Origin: Fibrobacter sp.
GTDB lineage: Bacteria; Fibrobacterota; Fibrobacteria; Fibrobacterales; Fibrobacteraceae
NCBI GenBank assembly: GCA_017412605.1
Contig: JAFPWY010000009.1
Location: forward strand, 1 to 64,000
Length of the DNA: 64,000 bases
Direction of reading: 5' to 3'
Below are positions 1 to 9,500 of the stretch, in pieces. The notes beneath the pieces were generated by a model, which did not search any database, was not told the DNA's origin, and saw only the letters and a program-made list of their open reading frames with translations. Both the position numbers and the translations under genes were made by a program. How positions within the stretch are numbered: the stretch's first letter is position 1; the number at the start of each line of letters is the position of its first letter.

Positions 1-3000
1 GATCTCGGCACTGTCCGCAATGAGCGAGTACACGATGGAATCGCGGGGAGACGGCGTGATGGTATCCTCGACAATCGAGTCCGTGACGGAGGTATCGGTG
101 TCTACGAAATGGATGCGGCAGGCATCCGTGACGAGGGTTCCCTCGCCCGGATAGCGGACCGTTGCGCCGTTCGCATCCGTCACGCGGAGATAATAGAAGA
201 GCATGTCATAGTCGCGCACGTTCGCGCGGAACTCGATAGCCCAGGAGTCGTCCTTGTCGGAGTACGAGAGCGGCATTTCCAGGAACATTACCGCACTTGA
301 ATCCCGGTAATAGAGGGTAACGCCGTCAATGCCGTCGCTGTCCTTGATGCCAAAACGGAAGGTCTTCAGGTCAGAGGTCGAATCTTCACAGGCCACGGAG
401 ATAACCTCAATGGCGGGAATGTCGTTGTCCACGAAGATGGTATACGGCTGGCTCGCCGGATTCTGGATGCGGGGGGACTTACCGGTTTGCCCAAGGGAGT
501 CCACAACAATCACGTAGAAGTCTAGGCCCGGCGCCATCAGAATATCTGCGGAAACGCTGAATTCCCAGAGGCTGTCGCGCACGTTATGCAGCGGGTACGG
601 CGTAAAGATTTCGTTCGTGCCGGACGTACGCAAATACACATCCGCATAGCTGACTCCGACCTGGGTTCTGATGTACACGCCTAGCGTGAGCGGATTATTC
701 GATTCCTGCGAGTGGTTGATCAGGTCCCAAGTGTCTTCTGTAAGCGTAATGACCGGCGGAATCGCCTTTTCATCCCATTGGGCCACATCTATCGCAGTAA
801 TTTTGTTGAATGTTGTGCTGAGCGAAACATCGTGCATCTCGCCGTTCTGGAGCGTATCCGGAGTCTGGTAGCAAACAATATATTGTGAGAGGATGTTGTC
901 TCGAATACCGGCATAGAGACCGGACAGTTCACTTGCATCGCTTGCAATCGAGAATGTCCCCCCCGTACCGGTAGCTAGGTTTTCCAGCGGGTATCTGGAC
1001 TCGCTCTCCAGTGCAATAGAATATATGGTCGTATTCTTCGAGTTGGCGAGATCGATGGTCCCTCTCAAGTCAATGGAACCGCTGTTATTATCCCCATCGG
1101 AAAACACGACAACTGCAGTCGTATTGGTTTCGTTCACAATCTGATTTATGCCGACAATCGTTCCTGTAAAAATGTTCGTCTTTGAACTTATGGCACCAAT
1201 AGAATCCACAGCTTGGAGCAACATGGATTTATCTGAAGTCATGGACTGATGAACCACAGTCGAATCGCTTCCACGGAAACCAACAATCGCTGTCCTATCG
1301 TAAGGCCCCATGGTGTTTATGAACGAACGAATAGCGTCCTTCGCCTTATCGACACGATGGTTGATACCCATCGAAGTACTTTCATCGACGACGATGACAA
1401 TCGAAACACCCGTAACATTGTTTATGCTCGTGACCTGGGGCTGTATGGAATTTCCATCTTGACTCAAAATGAAATCGTCAGCGACTAGCCCATAGAAAGA
1501 ATGACCGGAATGTTTGTCTGTGACGGAAACCTGGGCGCAAATTTCGGGATAGTTGCCCACATCCAGTTTTGCAATGTTCAGAACGGGCTCTGCGGACTTA
1601 TCAACCGAGAATGTCGCCTTGACGCTACAGACAGAGTCCGTCTGCGAGACCTTTGTGCGCGACGACTTCGGCGAGTCAATGGTCATCTCGCCCTCGGTAT
1701 TCACCCAGGACTTGAACTTATAACCACCATAGGGCCAAGCCGTCAGAATCAACTCTGCCCCAGGGCTCATGAACACTTTTCCAGACGGATTGACCGCACC
1801 TTCCTTGGCCGTCAGGACGTTCAACACATAAGGTGTAGAAATCCATGCTTTGAACGACGTATTCGGAATGCCACTCGTGCTGTCCTGGAAAACCCAATAT
1901 AGCGGAGTTCCGGGAGTTCCCTTGAAGGTAAAACTCGTCGTGCCACTGACGGCACTTTCAGATTCGACATTCGCAAACGTCTTGTCCGTTCCGTAATCCT
2001 TGAGAATCGCCGCAACAGGATCAACGGGTTCAAAACTAATCAAGTACGTTCCGGTATCGGGTGGAGTCCAGGTAAACCGGATTGCCGACCGGGTTGACTC
2101 GCTATAGTAGTGCTTCTGGAAATTGAAGGTCTGCTTTGTCTTGGTAAGCGAATGGACCGTACTCTTTTTAAAGCGGGCTTTCAACTCGGCATTCGCAGAG
2201 ATTGTTGCAAATGTATAGGGAGCCTCGCTGTCATCGATGACGGGCGAACCCGACACGATTTGCCAGTCAGAAAAACGATACCCACTATTTGCCTCGGCAC
2301 CGATGGAATACTTCGTACCGGTGTACGCCGACGCATAGCCGCTATCCGGCACAACTTTTCCGTTTCCGTCCTGGGAAAGTGTGAGCGTATAGGCCTGCGT
2401 CGCATAATTGATAAAGAAGGAATTGGCTTTACTCGTCGTATTTGCGATAACGATAGAGAGAGTATCCCCCGCCGTGAGGTTCAAAGACTCCGAGTAAGCC
2501 CCCAGAAATGTCTTCGTGACCGTTGCTGTCGCATAGTCTGACGCTGTATATCGAATGTATTTTATTGAATCCTGTGTATAGGCGTTTGATACGATAATAG
2601 TATACGGGCCGTCATTCGGAGCAACAAAGGAAAATCTGACTCCGGAACTTCCTTTGCTAACCTTCTTTGCATATAGATGATCAGTGAAGTTATATTCCGT
2701 CGAAACATTCGTAATTGTATAGACTTTTCCAGGGATAAATATGGCTTTCACCTTGCAATCGCTCAGTACGTCTACAACTTTTGTCGTCTCACTTTTTGCG
2801 TCCAAGATGGAGCAAGAGCCCGATGCGACTTCCCAGTGGTCAAAAACATTGTCCTTGTCCGGCGTGGCGTAAATCTTGGTGGAATCAGAATCGATGACCT
2901 TGTCGTTCAACTGGACTTTTGTCCCCGAAGAATCAACCAAGGCACTTCCATTTCCCGACGCCACAGTTTCCAAGGAATGCGTTTTAACAATCCAGATTGC

Positions 3001-3621
3001 GGCCGAATCCTTCATGTTGTGATCGGGATAACGGGCAAGATAAACAACAAAGTAATTCTTGATCTGAGCAGGTGCATTGAATAAACACTTTATGCTCCCC
3101 GGATTATAATTAACACAGTTTTTGCTTGCGAGAAAAGAGTCGGTAGGAACAGCAGTCGTGAACGTAGAATCTAGAAGAAAATCCACGATACCAAGAACCT
3201 GGTTACTTTCATAAACCATCGCATACGACCCGGTCTCTTTGGTTTCATAGAAAAAGCGTAAGCCATATTGGTTATTTCTAGGAATATTCGCACTATTCTT
3301 ATAAAAATTGAAAATGGTCTTCTGGTCGGTCACCACATAGATGGGCAATGTTTGGACAACCATTCTTAAAACAGCATCGTTCGATGACGGAATAAACGCG
3401 GAAGAATCCGCGGTCGAATCAAGAAATACCCCCGTTCCCGAAACAATTTCCCACTTGATGAAATTTTCTCCGGGCGAGAGTCTTTGCCGAGCTGCAATAG
3501 AAAGTGTATCGCCGATGGAAACATCATAGGAAGTCGTATCGCCTTCAATCGTAACGGTTGCGTTCGCGCACACCGCAAACGCAAGGAAAAAGAGTAAAAT
3601 CTTTATATATGTCCCCACCAC
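1..3621 (-). CDS. Secreted VWA-domain giant protein, paralog 1 (3' end cut by window)
   Basis: The frame is open from the left edge to about 3705, giving roughly 1207 residues from a GTG at 3621. That start has AAGGA 8 nt upstream and leads into a signal peptide (hydrophobic ILLFFLAFAV, then ANA before TVTIEGD). An in-frame ATG at 3705 has no good ribosome site. Order seen: signal peptide; alternating beta-sandwich units (YNF...GVRF.F..P) and InlB-like repeats (GYRFSDW type); a VWA domain with MIDAS DESTSM near residue 740; Ig-like segments; an acidic linker. The frame exits the window in a YSLIADSAEI block that both paralogs at 6545 and 11463 also have, so about 370 C-terminal residues are missing. 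Inference: cell-surface adhesion or binding protein; no enzyme motif was seen. Confidence 0.85.
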   Translation of the reverse strand, partial: MVGTYIKILLFFLAFAVCANATVTIEGDTTSYDVSIGDTLSIAARQRLSPGENFIKWEIVSGTGVFLDSTADSSAFIPSSNDAVLRMVVQTLPIYVVTDQKTIFNFYKNSANIPRNNQYGLRFFYETKETGSYAMVYESNQVLGIVDFLLDSTFTTAVPTDSFLASKNCVNYNPGSIKCLFNAPAQIKNYFVVYLARYPDHNMKDSAAIWIVKTHSLETVASGNGSALVDSSGTKVQLNDKVIDSDSTKIYATPDKDNVFDHWEVASGSCSILDAKSETTKVVDVLSDCKVKAIFIPGKVYTITNVSTEYNFTDHLYAKKVSKGSSGVRFSFVAPNDGPYTIIVSNAYTQDSIKYIRYTASDYATATVTKTFLGAYSESLNLTAGDTLSIVIANTTSKANSFFINYATQAYTLTLSQDGNGKVVPDSGYASAYTGTKYSIGAEANSGYRFSDWQIVSGSPVIDDSEAPYTFATISANAELKARFKKSTVHSLTKTKQTFNFQKHYYSESTRSAIRFTWTPPDTGTYLISFEPVDPVAAILKDYGTDKTFANVESESAVSGTTSFTFKGTPGTPLYWVFQDSTSGIPNTSFKAWISTPYVLNVLTAKEGAVNPSGKVFMSPGAELILTAWPYGGYKFKSWVNTEGEMTIDSPKSSRTKVSQTDSVCSVKATFSVDKSAEPVLNIAKLDVGNYPEICAQVSVTDKHSGHSFYGLVADDFILSQDGNSIQPQVTSINNVTGVSIVIVVDESTSMGINHRVDKAKDAIRSFINTMGPYDRTAIVGFRGSDSTVVHQSMTSDKSMLLQAVDSIGAISSKTNIFTGTIVGINQIVNETNTTAVVVFSDGDNNSGSIDLRGTIDLANSKNTTIYSIALESESRYPLENLATGTGGTFSIASDASELSGLYAGIRDNILSQYIVCYQTPDTLQNGEMHDVSLSTTFNKITAIDVAQWDEKAIPPVITLTEDTWDLINHSQESNNPLTLGVYIRTQVGVSYADVYLRTSGTNEIFTPYPLHNVRDSLWEFSVSADILMAPGLDFYVIVVDSLGQTGKSPRIQNPASQPYTIFVDNDIPAIEVISVACEDSTSDLKTFRFGIKDSDGIDGVTLYYRDSSAVMFLEMPLSYSDKDDSWAIEFRANVRDYDMLFYYLRVTDANGATVRYPGEGTLVTDACRIHFVDTDTSVTDSIVEDTITPSPRDSIVYSLIADSAEI

Positions 3622-3753
3622 AATCCAAATCCTTGATTCAGCAAGATCGAAAACGAAACCACTATTGCAAACAAAATATATATTAATTTTTACAAGAGCT
3701 CTCATTTCCTTAAATTTTAAAAATGCCGAAATCCGTCAAATTTCGGCTTTATG

Positions 3754-3781
3754 TTGCATTTTCAGCATTTTTTTGTATATT
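3754..3781 (+). promoter_or_regulatory. Candidate ssrA promoter
   Basis: TTGCAT (3754-3759), a 16-nt spacer and TATATT (3776-3781) stand about 22 nt before the mature tmRNA 5' end. The -10 is good and the -35 weak. The rest of 3622-3802 is AT-rich and must also hold the promoter of the leftward VWA gene; I see no other clear element. Confidence 0.5.
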
Positions 3782-3802
3782 TGACTCCAACCACTAATGA
3801 CT

Positions 3803-4161
3803 GGGGGTGCTCTGGTTTCGACAGGGTCGCCGAAGTGTTAGTTGCAAGCCGAGGTCTCAGACGGGGGCACTCGTTAAAAAGTCTGAAAAAAATAAGTGCT
3901 GACGAAAACTACGCACTCGCTGCCTAATTAACGGCAACGCCGGGCCTCATTCCGCTCCCATCGGGATGTACGTCCGGACGCAATATGGGATAGGGGCCGG
4001 CCATGCCTAGGGACTTGCCCCGAGATTTACTGGGCTGGTCGAAATTCGCGCCGACCTTCTCGGGCGTGGACAAGACGAGATCTTAAATTCGAAGGGAAAG
4101 CTTGTAGGAATGGACATGGAAGTGATTTTGGACAGGGGTTCGACTCCCCTCACCTCCACGA
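3803..4161 (+). ncRNA. ssrA: tmRNA (transfer-messenger RNA)
   Basis: Rescues stalled ribosomes by trans-translation with SmpB. The 5' end GGGGGUG (3803-3809) pairs with CACCUCC (4151-4157), forming the tRNA-like acceptor stem with one G-U pair, and the T-arm GGTTCGACTCC lies just before it. The tag frame begins at GCT 3898 and reads ADENYALAA, then TAA (3925-3927), matching the common bacterial tag ending. Discriminator A4158 is followed by CGA rather than an encoded CCA. One-piece (not permuted) form of about 356 nt. Confidence 0.95.
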
Positions 4162-4177
4162 ATACTCTCAATACAGA

Positions 4178-4210
4178 ATCCCCGGCTTTAAAAAGCCGGG
4201 GATGTTTTTG
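4178..4210 (+). terminator. Intrinsic terminator of ssrA
   Basis: A perfect 11-bp stem (4178-4188 with 4193-4203), a 4-nt loop and a run of five T after it. The following 4211-4436 holds no gene I can support; it is AT-rich spacer. Confidence 0.9.
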
Positions 4211-4438
4211 GGGGTAGGAGGAATTGAAACTCAAATAAAAAAAGAACCCTCCACGCCATCAAGGCGCGAAAGTCGCGATTAGACTATATCGTGAAAAAAG
4301 GCAAGCACTGCCTGAAAAATTACATCCCATACTAAAACAGTCCTTATAACTACGGTATAATATAACAAAAAAAGTGGACCGACAGCAATTTTTTCGCATA
4401 CGATTCACATCCATTTACATACCAAAAAGCTTTTTTTC

Positions 4439-4466
4439 AAAAAAAATGCCCGGCAAGAGCCGGGCA
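4439..4466 (-). terminator. Intrinsic terminator, leftward
   Basis: Stem TGCCCGGC/GCCGGGCA (4447-4454 with 4459-4466), 4-nt loop, followed on the minus strand by eight T. It lies about 55 nt past the stop of the receiver-domain gene and should end the leftward deacetylase-receiver transcript. Confidence 0.85.
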
Positions 4467-4520
4467 AAAGCCTTATATAGCCATGAACTGCGGGTCACGG
4501 TTCAGCTGGCGCAGGAAATC

Positions 4521-4985
4521 CTACGCGTGGAGCTGCGAACCGGAGCGTTCGATATCGAAAAGACGACGCAGATACTCCGTCTTGGCGGGATCGCGTTCAT
4601 CGGGGAGCGTAAGCGGACCCATCGACAGGGCCACCAGGATGGAGCCCGGATAGTTGTTGACGCGCTTGATGAAATCGCTTTCCGACACGCCTTCGGTGTA
4701 GAAATCAACGACGAACGTATCCCAGTCGTCGGCCTCGATTTGCTCGAGAGCCTCGGCTTCGGTGGCCACGGCCTTGATGGTCGCCCCCATGAGGAGGTCG
4801 GACAGCACCTCGAGGCAGGCGTTGCGGCGAGCTTCGTCCTCTTCCCAGATCAGGATACGGCGGTCGCTATAGTCGCGGACCTGCGGGACAAACCCTTCTT
4901 CAGGATCCTCGTCGAACTTTTCGAGGGCAGCCTCGTCCATTTCGTCGTCGTTTTCAAATTCGTCTTCAAATTCTTCTTTCAGCAT
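4521..4985 (-). CDS. CheY-like receiver-domain protein with acidic N-terminus
   Basis: 154 residues. Residues 1-35 are very acidic (EEFEDEFENDDEMDE) and probably disordered. From about 42 (RRILIWEEDEARR) the pattern follows a response-regulator receiver fold: an acidic cluster EEDE, a likely phospho-acceptor Asp in TFVVDFYTEG, and a Ser in VALSMG where Thr/Ser is usual. I do not see a clear conserved Lys near the end, so phosphorylation competence is uncertain. There is no output domain. The start is 24 nt after the deacetylase stop, so the two genes are probably one transcript. Confidence 0.7.
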   Translation of the reverse strand: MLKEEFEDEFENDDEMDEAALEKFDEDPEEGFVPQVRDYSDRRILIWEEDEARRNACLEVLSDLLMGATIKAVATEAEALEQIEADDWDTFVVDFYTEGVSESDFIKRVNNYPGSILVALSMGPLTLPDERDPAKTEYLRRLFDIERSGSQLHA

Positions 4986-5009
4986 AGTAATCCAAATATA
5001 GTAAAAATC

Positions 5010-6329
5010 TCACTTGCGGACAACTTTCGTCACGGGAGCAAGGCCCGACCCCGATGCGCGGACGATATACGCGCCCCTAGGCAAGCGGTCCGGCACGACG
5101 AATCCGTTCGACGTGCCGAGGCAATTCCCGTTCAAGTCAAAAACGGCATAATCTGCAAAAGAAGCGCCAGGCACCGACGGGGTCCGCGCTATTCCCACAG
5201 TCCCAGACGAATCGCCTACGGCCGACGAGTCCGCGGCCGACGTCGAATCGGGCTTATCGCCGCCGCCAACCTCCCCCGCCCGTGCCTTCCGGACCTTCAA
5301 GCTAGCCACCATGAAGTCCACGACAAACGTCCCATCGGACTCCGGAGCGATAACGACGCCGTCCTGTTCCACGACAGCATCTTCCCCGACACCTTGCGTA
5401 TCGATTTTAACACGCAGCGGGACCTTCTCGGGCATATGCTCATCCGGAATTTTCCAGCTAACGGTAAATCCGTCATCCGACGCGACCGATTCCGCCGCAT
5501 CAATGACGAAATGCGCCCGGTGGTATGCGGCGACCGTACCGAAGCTCGCCGTCCAGAGCTTGTTCTCGACGGCCCGCTTCATGATTTTCTCGATATCGGA
5601 AGGGTTGATGGAGTAGTCGTCCCCAGCATCGTCGGTGACACCGTGGTTCAGCACCACCAGCCAGGAACCACCCGTCACCTGGACATCCCACGGATTCGCC
5701 CCGCTAAAATCGCCAATAAAGGCCGCGGTATCCATGGAAGAGAGCATTTCTGCCGCCGTCGCCCCGGAACGAGTCCAAATTTTCGCCTGGATGTTGAACA
5801 TCTCGGGCTCGGTTTCCCACATGTTGCGTCCGTGCCAGCCGCAGTTGCGGTTGTTGAAGTGGCGTTTGGCAATAATCTTCTGCACAGATTCGTTCGTTTC
5901 GCAGAACGGGGCCGCAAAAGACACCACCTTGACATTAGCCCCGGCAGATTCAAGAGTTTTCTCGATTGTCCCTGCAAAATCCACGATTTCACTGTTCAAT
6001 TCGGACTCGCTCTGCCCAGTCATGTGCCCATGCGACAGCGTGTGGTTCCCGATTTCGTGGCCCGCATTGGCCAAGGCGGCGAATCCGGCGGCATTTCCCT
6101 GCAGCCCGTTACTCATGTTCGTGACAAAAAAAGTCACTTTCACATCGGGAAGCCCCTCAAGTATGGGTTTCAGGTTATCAATCTGGTTCTTTAGAGCATC
6201 GTCAAAGGTAAAACTGACCGCCCCTACGTAGCCATTCCAAGGCACAGTCGTGACCGGCCCGGCCCAGGCCACAAAAGTGCAAAAAAAAGCCAGCACAGGC
6301 ACCGCAAAAAACGGATTCCTCTTGAGCAT
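5010..6329 (-). CDS. Secreted polysaccharide deacetylase (NodB/CE4-like)
   Basis: 439 residues. Signal peptide (RNPFFAVPVLAFFCTFVAWA), then the NodB homology domain: TFDDA near residue 42 (catalytic and metal Asp) and HEIGNHTLSHG near residue 92 with the HxxxH metal pair; APFCETNE takes the place of the usual RPPYG-type motif. Known chemistry of the family is metal-dependent removal of N- or O-acetyl groups from polysaccharides (chitin, peptidoglycan, xylan); the substrate cannot be told here. A beta-rich segment and a Ser/Asp-rich linker follow, then a C-terminal module (VFDLNGNCLG...LPRGAYIVR) like the one ending the GH30 protein at the right edge, probably a sorting or anchoring module. 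A hydrolase acting on acetylated hemicellulose would fit the organism. Confidence 0.82.
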   Translation of the reverse strand: MLKRNPFFAVPVLAFFCTFVAWAGPVTTVPWNGYVGAVSFTFDDALKNQIDNLKPILEGLPDVKVTFFVTNMSNGLQGNAAGFAALANAGHEIGNHTLSHGHMTGQSESELNSEIVDFAGTIEKTLESAGANVKVVSFAAPFCETNESVQKIIAKRHFNNRNCGWHGRNMWETEPEMFNIQAKIWTRSGATAAEMLSSMDTAAFIGDFSGANPWDVQVTGGSWLVVLNHGVTDDAGDDYSINPSDIEKIMKRAVENKLWTASFGTVAAYHRAHFVIDAAESVASDDGFTVSWKIPDEHMPEKVPLRVKIDTQGVGEDAVVEQDGVVIAPESDGTFVVDFMVASLKVRKARAGEVGGGDKPDSTSAADSSAVGDSSGTVGIARTPSVPGASFADYAVFDLNGNCLGTSNGFVVPDRLPRGAYIVRASGSGLAPVTKVVRK

Positions 6330-6544
6330 AAAACCATCCTTAATCAGTCACAACAAAATATAACTATCGCAGACCACGACTGGGGGACGCACCGCAAACT
6401 ACGTCCCAGTTTCATTTCCGTTATTTTACCAAAATATCCGATCCATTATCCTCAATTTTTTATATTACTTAATAGGATATGTTATATATTTAATGTATTA
6501 CAAAATACGAGTTGTCGATTTTACTATTTGGGAAAGAGGTCTAC

Positions 6545-9500
6545 GTGCCAGCTTTTATTGTAATGATTTTGTGTTTCCTTGTTTTTACAACGGAATCCAT
6601 AGCAAATGTCCTTATTGAAGGGGATTCGGCGCCCTTGACAGCCTCCAATGGCGACACCGTTTCCCTTGTCGCCCGAACACGCCTCAATTACGGAGAAAAC
6701 CTTATCAAATGGGAAATCGTCTCCGGACAGGGTAAGTTCATCGACGAAACCGCCGATTCGACAGGATTCATCCTATCGGCAGATGACGTAATCATCAGGA
6801 TGGTAACTCAGGAGCTCCCCATTTATGAATTGACGGAACAGAGGACGAAATACAACTTCGACAAGAACAGCGTCCGCGTCCCCAGATCGCGCTCTTGGGG
6901 CGGAGATTACGGAATCCGTTTTTACTTTGACGTTCAAGAAAGTGGACAATACGCGCAAATCAGCGAAATCGACCAGTCCATCGGAGTATTTAATATCGGA
7001 ACCGATTCAACATTCAAGACCAACGATAGTAGGACATGCTTTAATCAAAAATGTTTCTTCACGGCGAAGGCCAACACTAAGCACTATACATACATCTATG
7101 CCTCCGGCTACCCCAACGTATTCATGAAGGACTCCGTATTCGTTCGGCTTTCCAAGACATATTCCATAAGCACTTCGCACACGGGCGAAGGAACGGTCTT
7201 CGTTGATTCCGCAAATAAAGTATGGGCAATCGATTCTGCTTCCGTAACACGGACTTACACCAAGGTCATCGATAACGATTCCGTTAAAATATATGCCAAA
7301 GCAGGCACAAACAATGCATTCGACCATTGGGAGAAGGTGTCGGGCTCCTGCGTCATCGAAAACGACCAGAAAGACACGACACGAATCATGAGCATACACA
7401 GCGACTGTAAGGTCAAAGCCGTGTTCCGTGCGGGCACCGTCTATCCCATCTCAAGCACCCCCACCCAATACAATTTCGTTGACCACATATACGCAAAGAA
7501 CGTTTCCAGCGGAGCTGCTGGAGTGCGGTTCCTGTTCACGGCCCCGAGCGCCGGCACCTATGCGATTGTCGTGTCAAGCAAGGCTACGCAAGATTCCGCC
7601 AAATACATCCGGTACACCGCGACCGACTACAAGACGGCCTCGGTAACAGAGCGTTTCCTCGGTACCTATTCCGAAACATTGACACTCACGGCAGGACAGG
7701 AAGTTGCGATCGTCATCGCCAACACGGGAAAAGACGCCAACCCCTTCTACATCAACTACGCAACGCAGGCATACAAGATTACTCTCAGCTCAGACGGTAA
7801 CGGCCATGTTTTGCCCGCAGGGGGGTATACAACAGCCTACACCGGCTCTCGCTACTCCATTTCGGCAGAAGCTTCCTCGGGCTACCGCTTCTCGAACTGG
7901 CAGACCGTATCGGGCACGCCCACGATCGAGGACGCCAATGATCCTTACACGTTCGTCACGATCAAAGACAACGTGGAACTGAAGGCCCAGTTCAAGTCAA
8001 GTGCCATCTACACGCTCTCCAATAAGAAGCAGACATTCAACTTCCTGCAAAACTACTACAGTGAATCGACCCATTCGGAAATCAGGTTCACGTGGACACC
8101 TCCCGACACAAACTCCTACGCATTCCAAATCGCTCCGAGCGGTGATATCAATGGCATTTTCAAGGAATACGACGGAGACAAGACCTTTACAACGACATCG
8201 TCGGAAAGCAGCTTTAGCGAAGCAAGCAGCTTCATATTCAGGGGAACACCGGGCGTTCCGCTTTACTGGGTCATTCGAGACAGCTCGAACAACATCCCGA
8301 ACACATCCTTCTCGGTCTGGATTTCGTCACCCTATATTCTGAACATAAAGTCGGCCACGGAAGGAGCCACCAACCCATCCGGGAAAGTATATACAAGCCC
8401 CGGCGTCAAGAATATCATTACCGCCTGGCCTCATGGCGGCTACACATTCAAATCTTGGGTAGACATCGACGGCGACATGACCATCACCGATCCCCAAAGC
8501 TCCAGGACAACGGTCATCCTGAAAGATTCCGTCTGCACGATCAAGGCGACATTCAAGGTCGACAAAGCAGCAGAACCCTCGTTGAACATTTCCAAGCTCG
8601 ACATAAGCAACTATCCCGAAATCTGCGCCCAGGTTTCCGTCACGGACAAGAACACCGGAAGTTCATTCTACGGTCTCGTCTCCGACGATTTCGTCTTGAC
8701 GCAGGACGGAGAACAGCTGCAGCCCCAGGTTACCAGCATCAACAACGTCACAGGTGTTTCCGTCGTCATCGTTGTAGACCAAAGCAACTCAATGCAAACA
8801 AATAAGCGCATGGACAAGGCGAAGGACGCCATCCGCTCATTCGTCAACAACATGGGCCCCTATGACAGGACAGCCATAGTCGGCTTCGTCGGTAACGTGT
8901 ATGTGAAGGATCCCTCCCCGACAGCAAGCGACACGGCAAAAATCAAGGTAGACTCCACCATCGTCCACCAGGCAATGACCTCCAACAAGACGCTTCTGCT
9001 CAATTCCATAGACGGCATCAAGGCCGTGGGCGGATCGACAAACATTATTACGGGAACCTACATTGGCGTACAGCAAATCGTGAACGAGACCAACGCGACG
9101 GCGGTCATCGTATTCTCCGATGGCGACAACAATAGCGGAACAACCAACCTGAACGACGTCATCAACCTAGCTCAACAGAAAAACACCCCCATTTATTCCA
9201 TCGGGCTTGAAACAAACACCAAGTATCCGCTGGAAAACCTCGCAACAAGTACAGGCGGAACATTCTCCCTTGCAAGCGACGCCAGCGAACTGGGTGGCCT
9301 TTACGCAGCCATCCGCGACAACGTTATGTCGCAGTATGTCGTATGCTTCCAGACTCCCGACACGACACAGAACGGCGAGACGCACGATGTCGTCATCGGC
9401 ATGACATTCAACAAGATCAAGACCAGCGATACAGCCCAATGGGACGAAAAGGCGATTCCGCCTATCATCACGCTTACAGAAGACACCTGGGACCTGATCA

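Noticed and set aside
4007-4234. Leftward 75-codon ORF over the tmRNA 3' end
   Set aside because: It overlaps the tRNA-like domain and terminator of ssrA; such ORFs are typical false calls over tmRNA.
4374-6194. Long rightward frame of about 600 codons opposite the receiver and deacetylase genes
   Set aside because: The opposite strand encodes proteins with clear motifs (TFDDA, HTLSH, receiver pattern); the rightward translation is low-complexity Arg/His-rich and matches no family.
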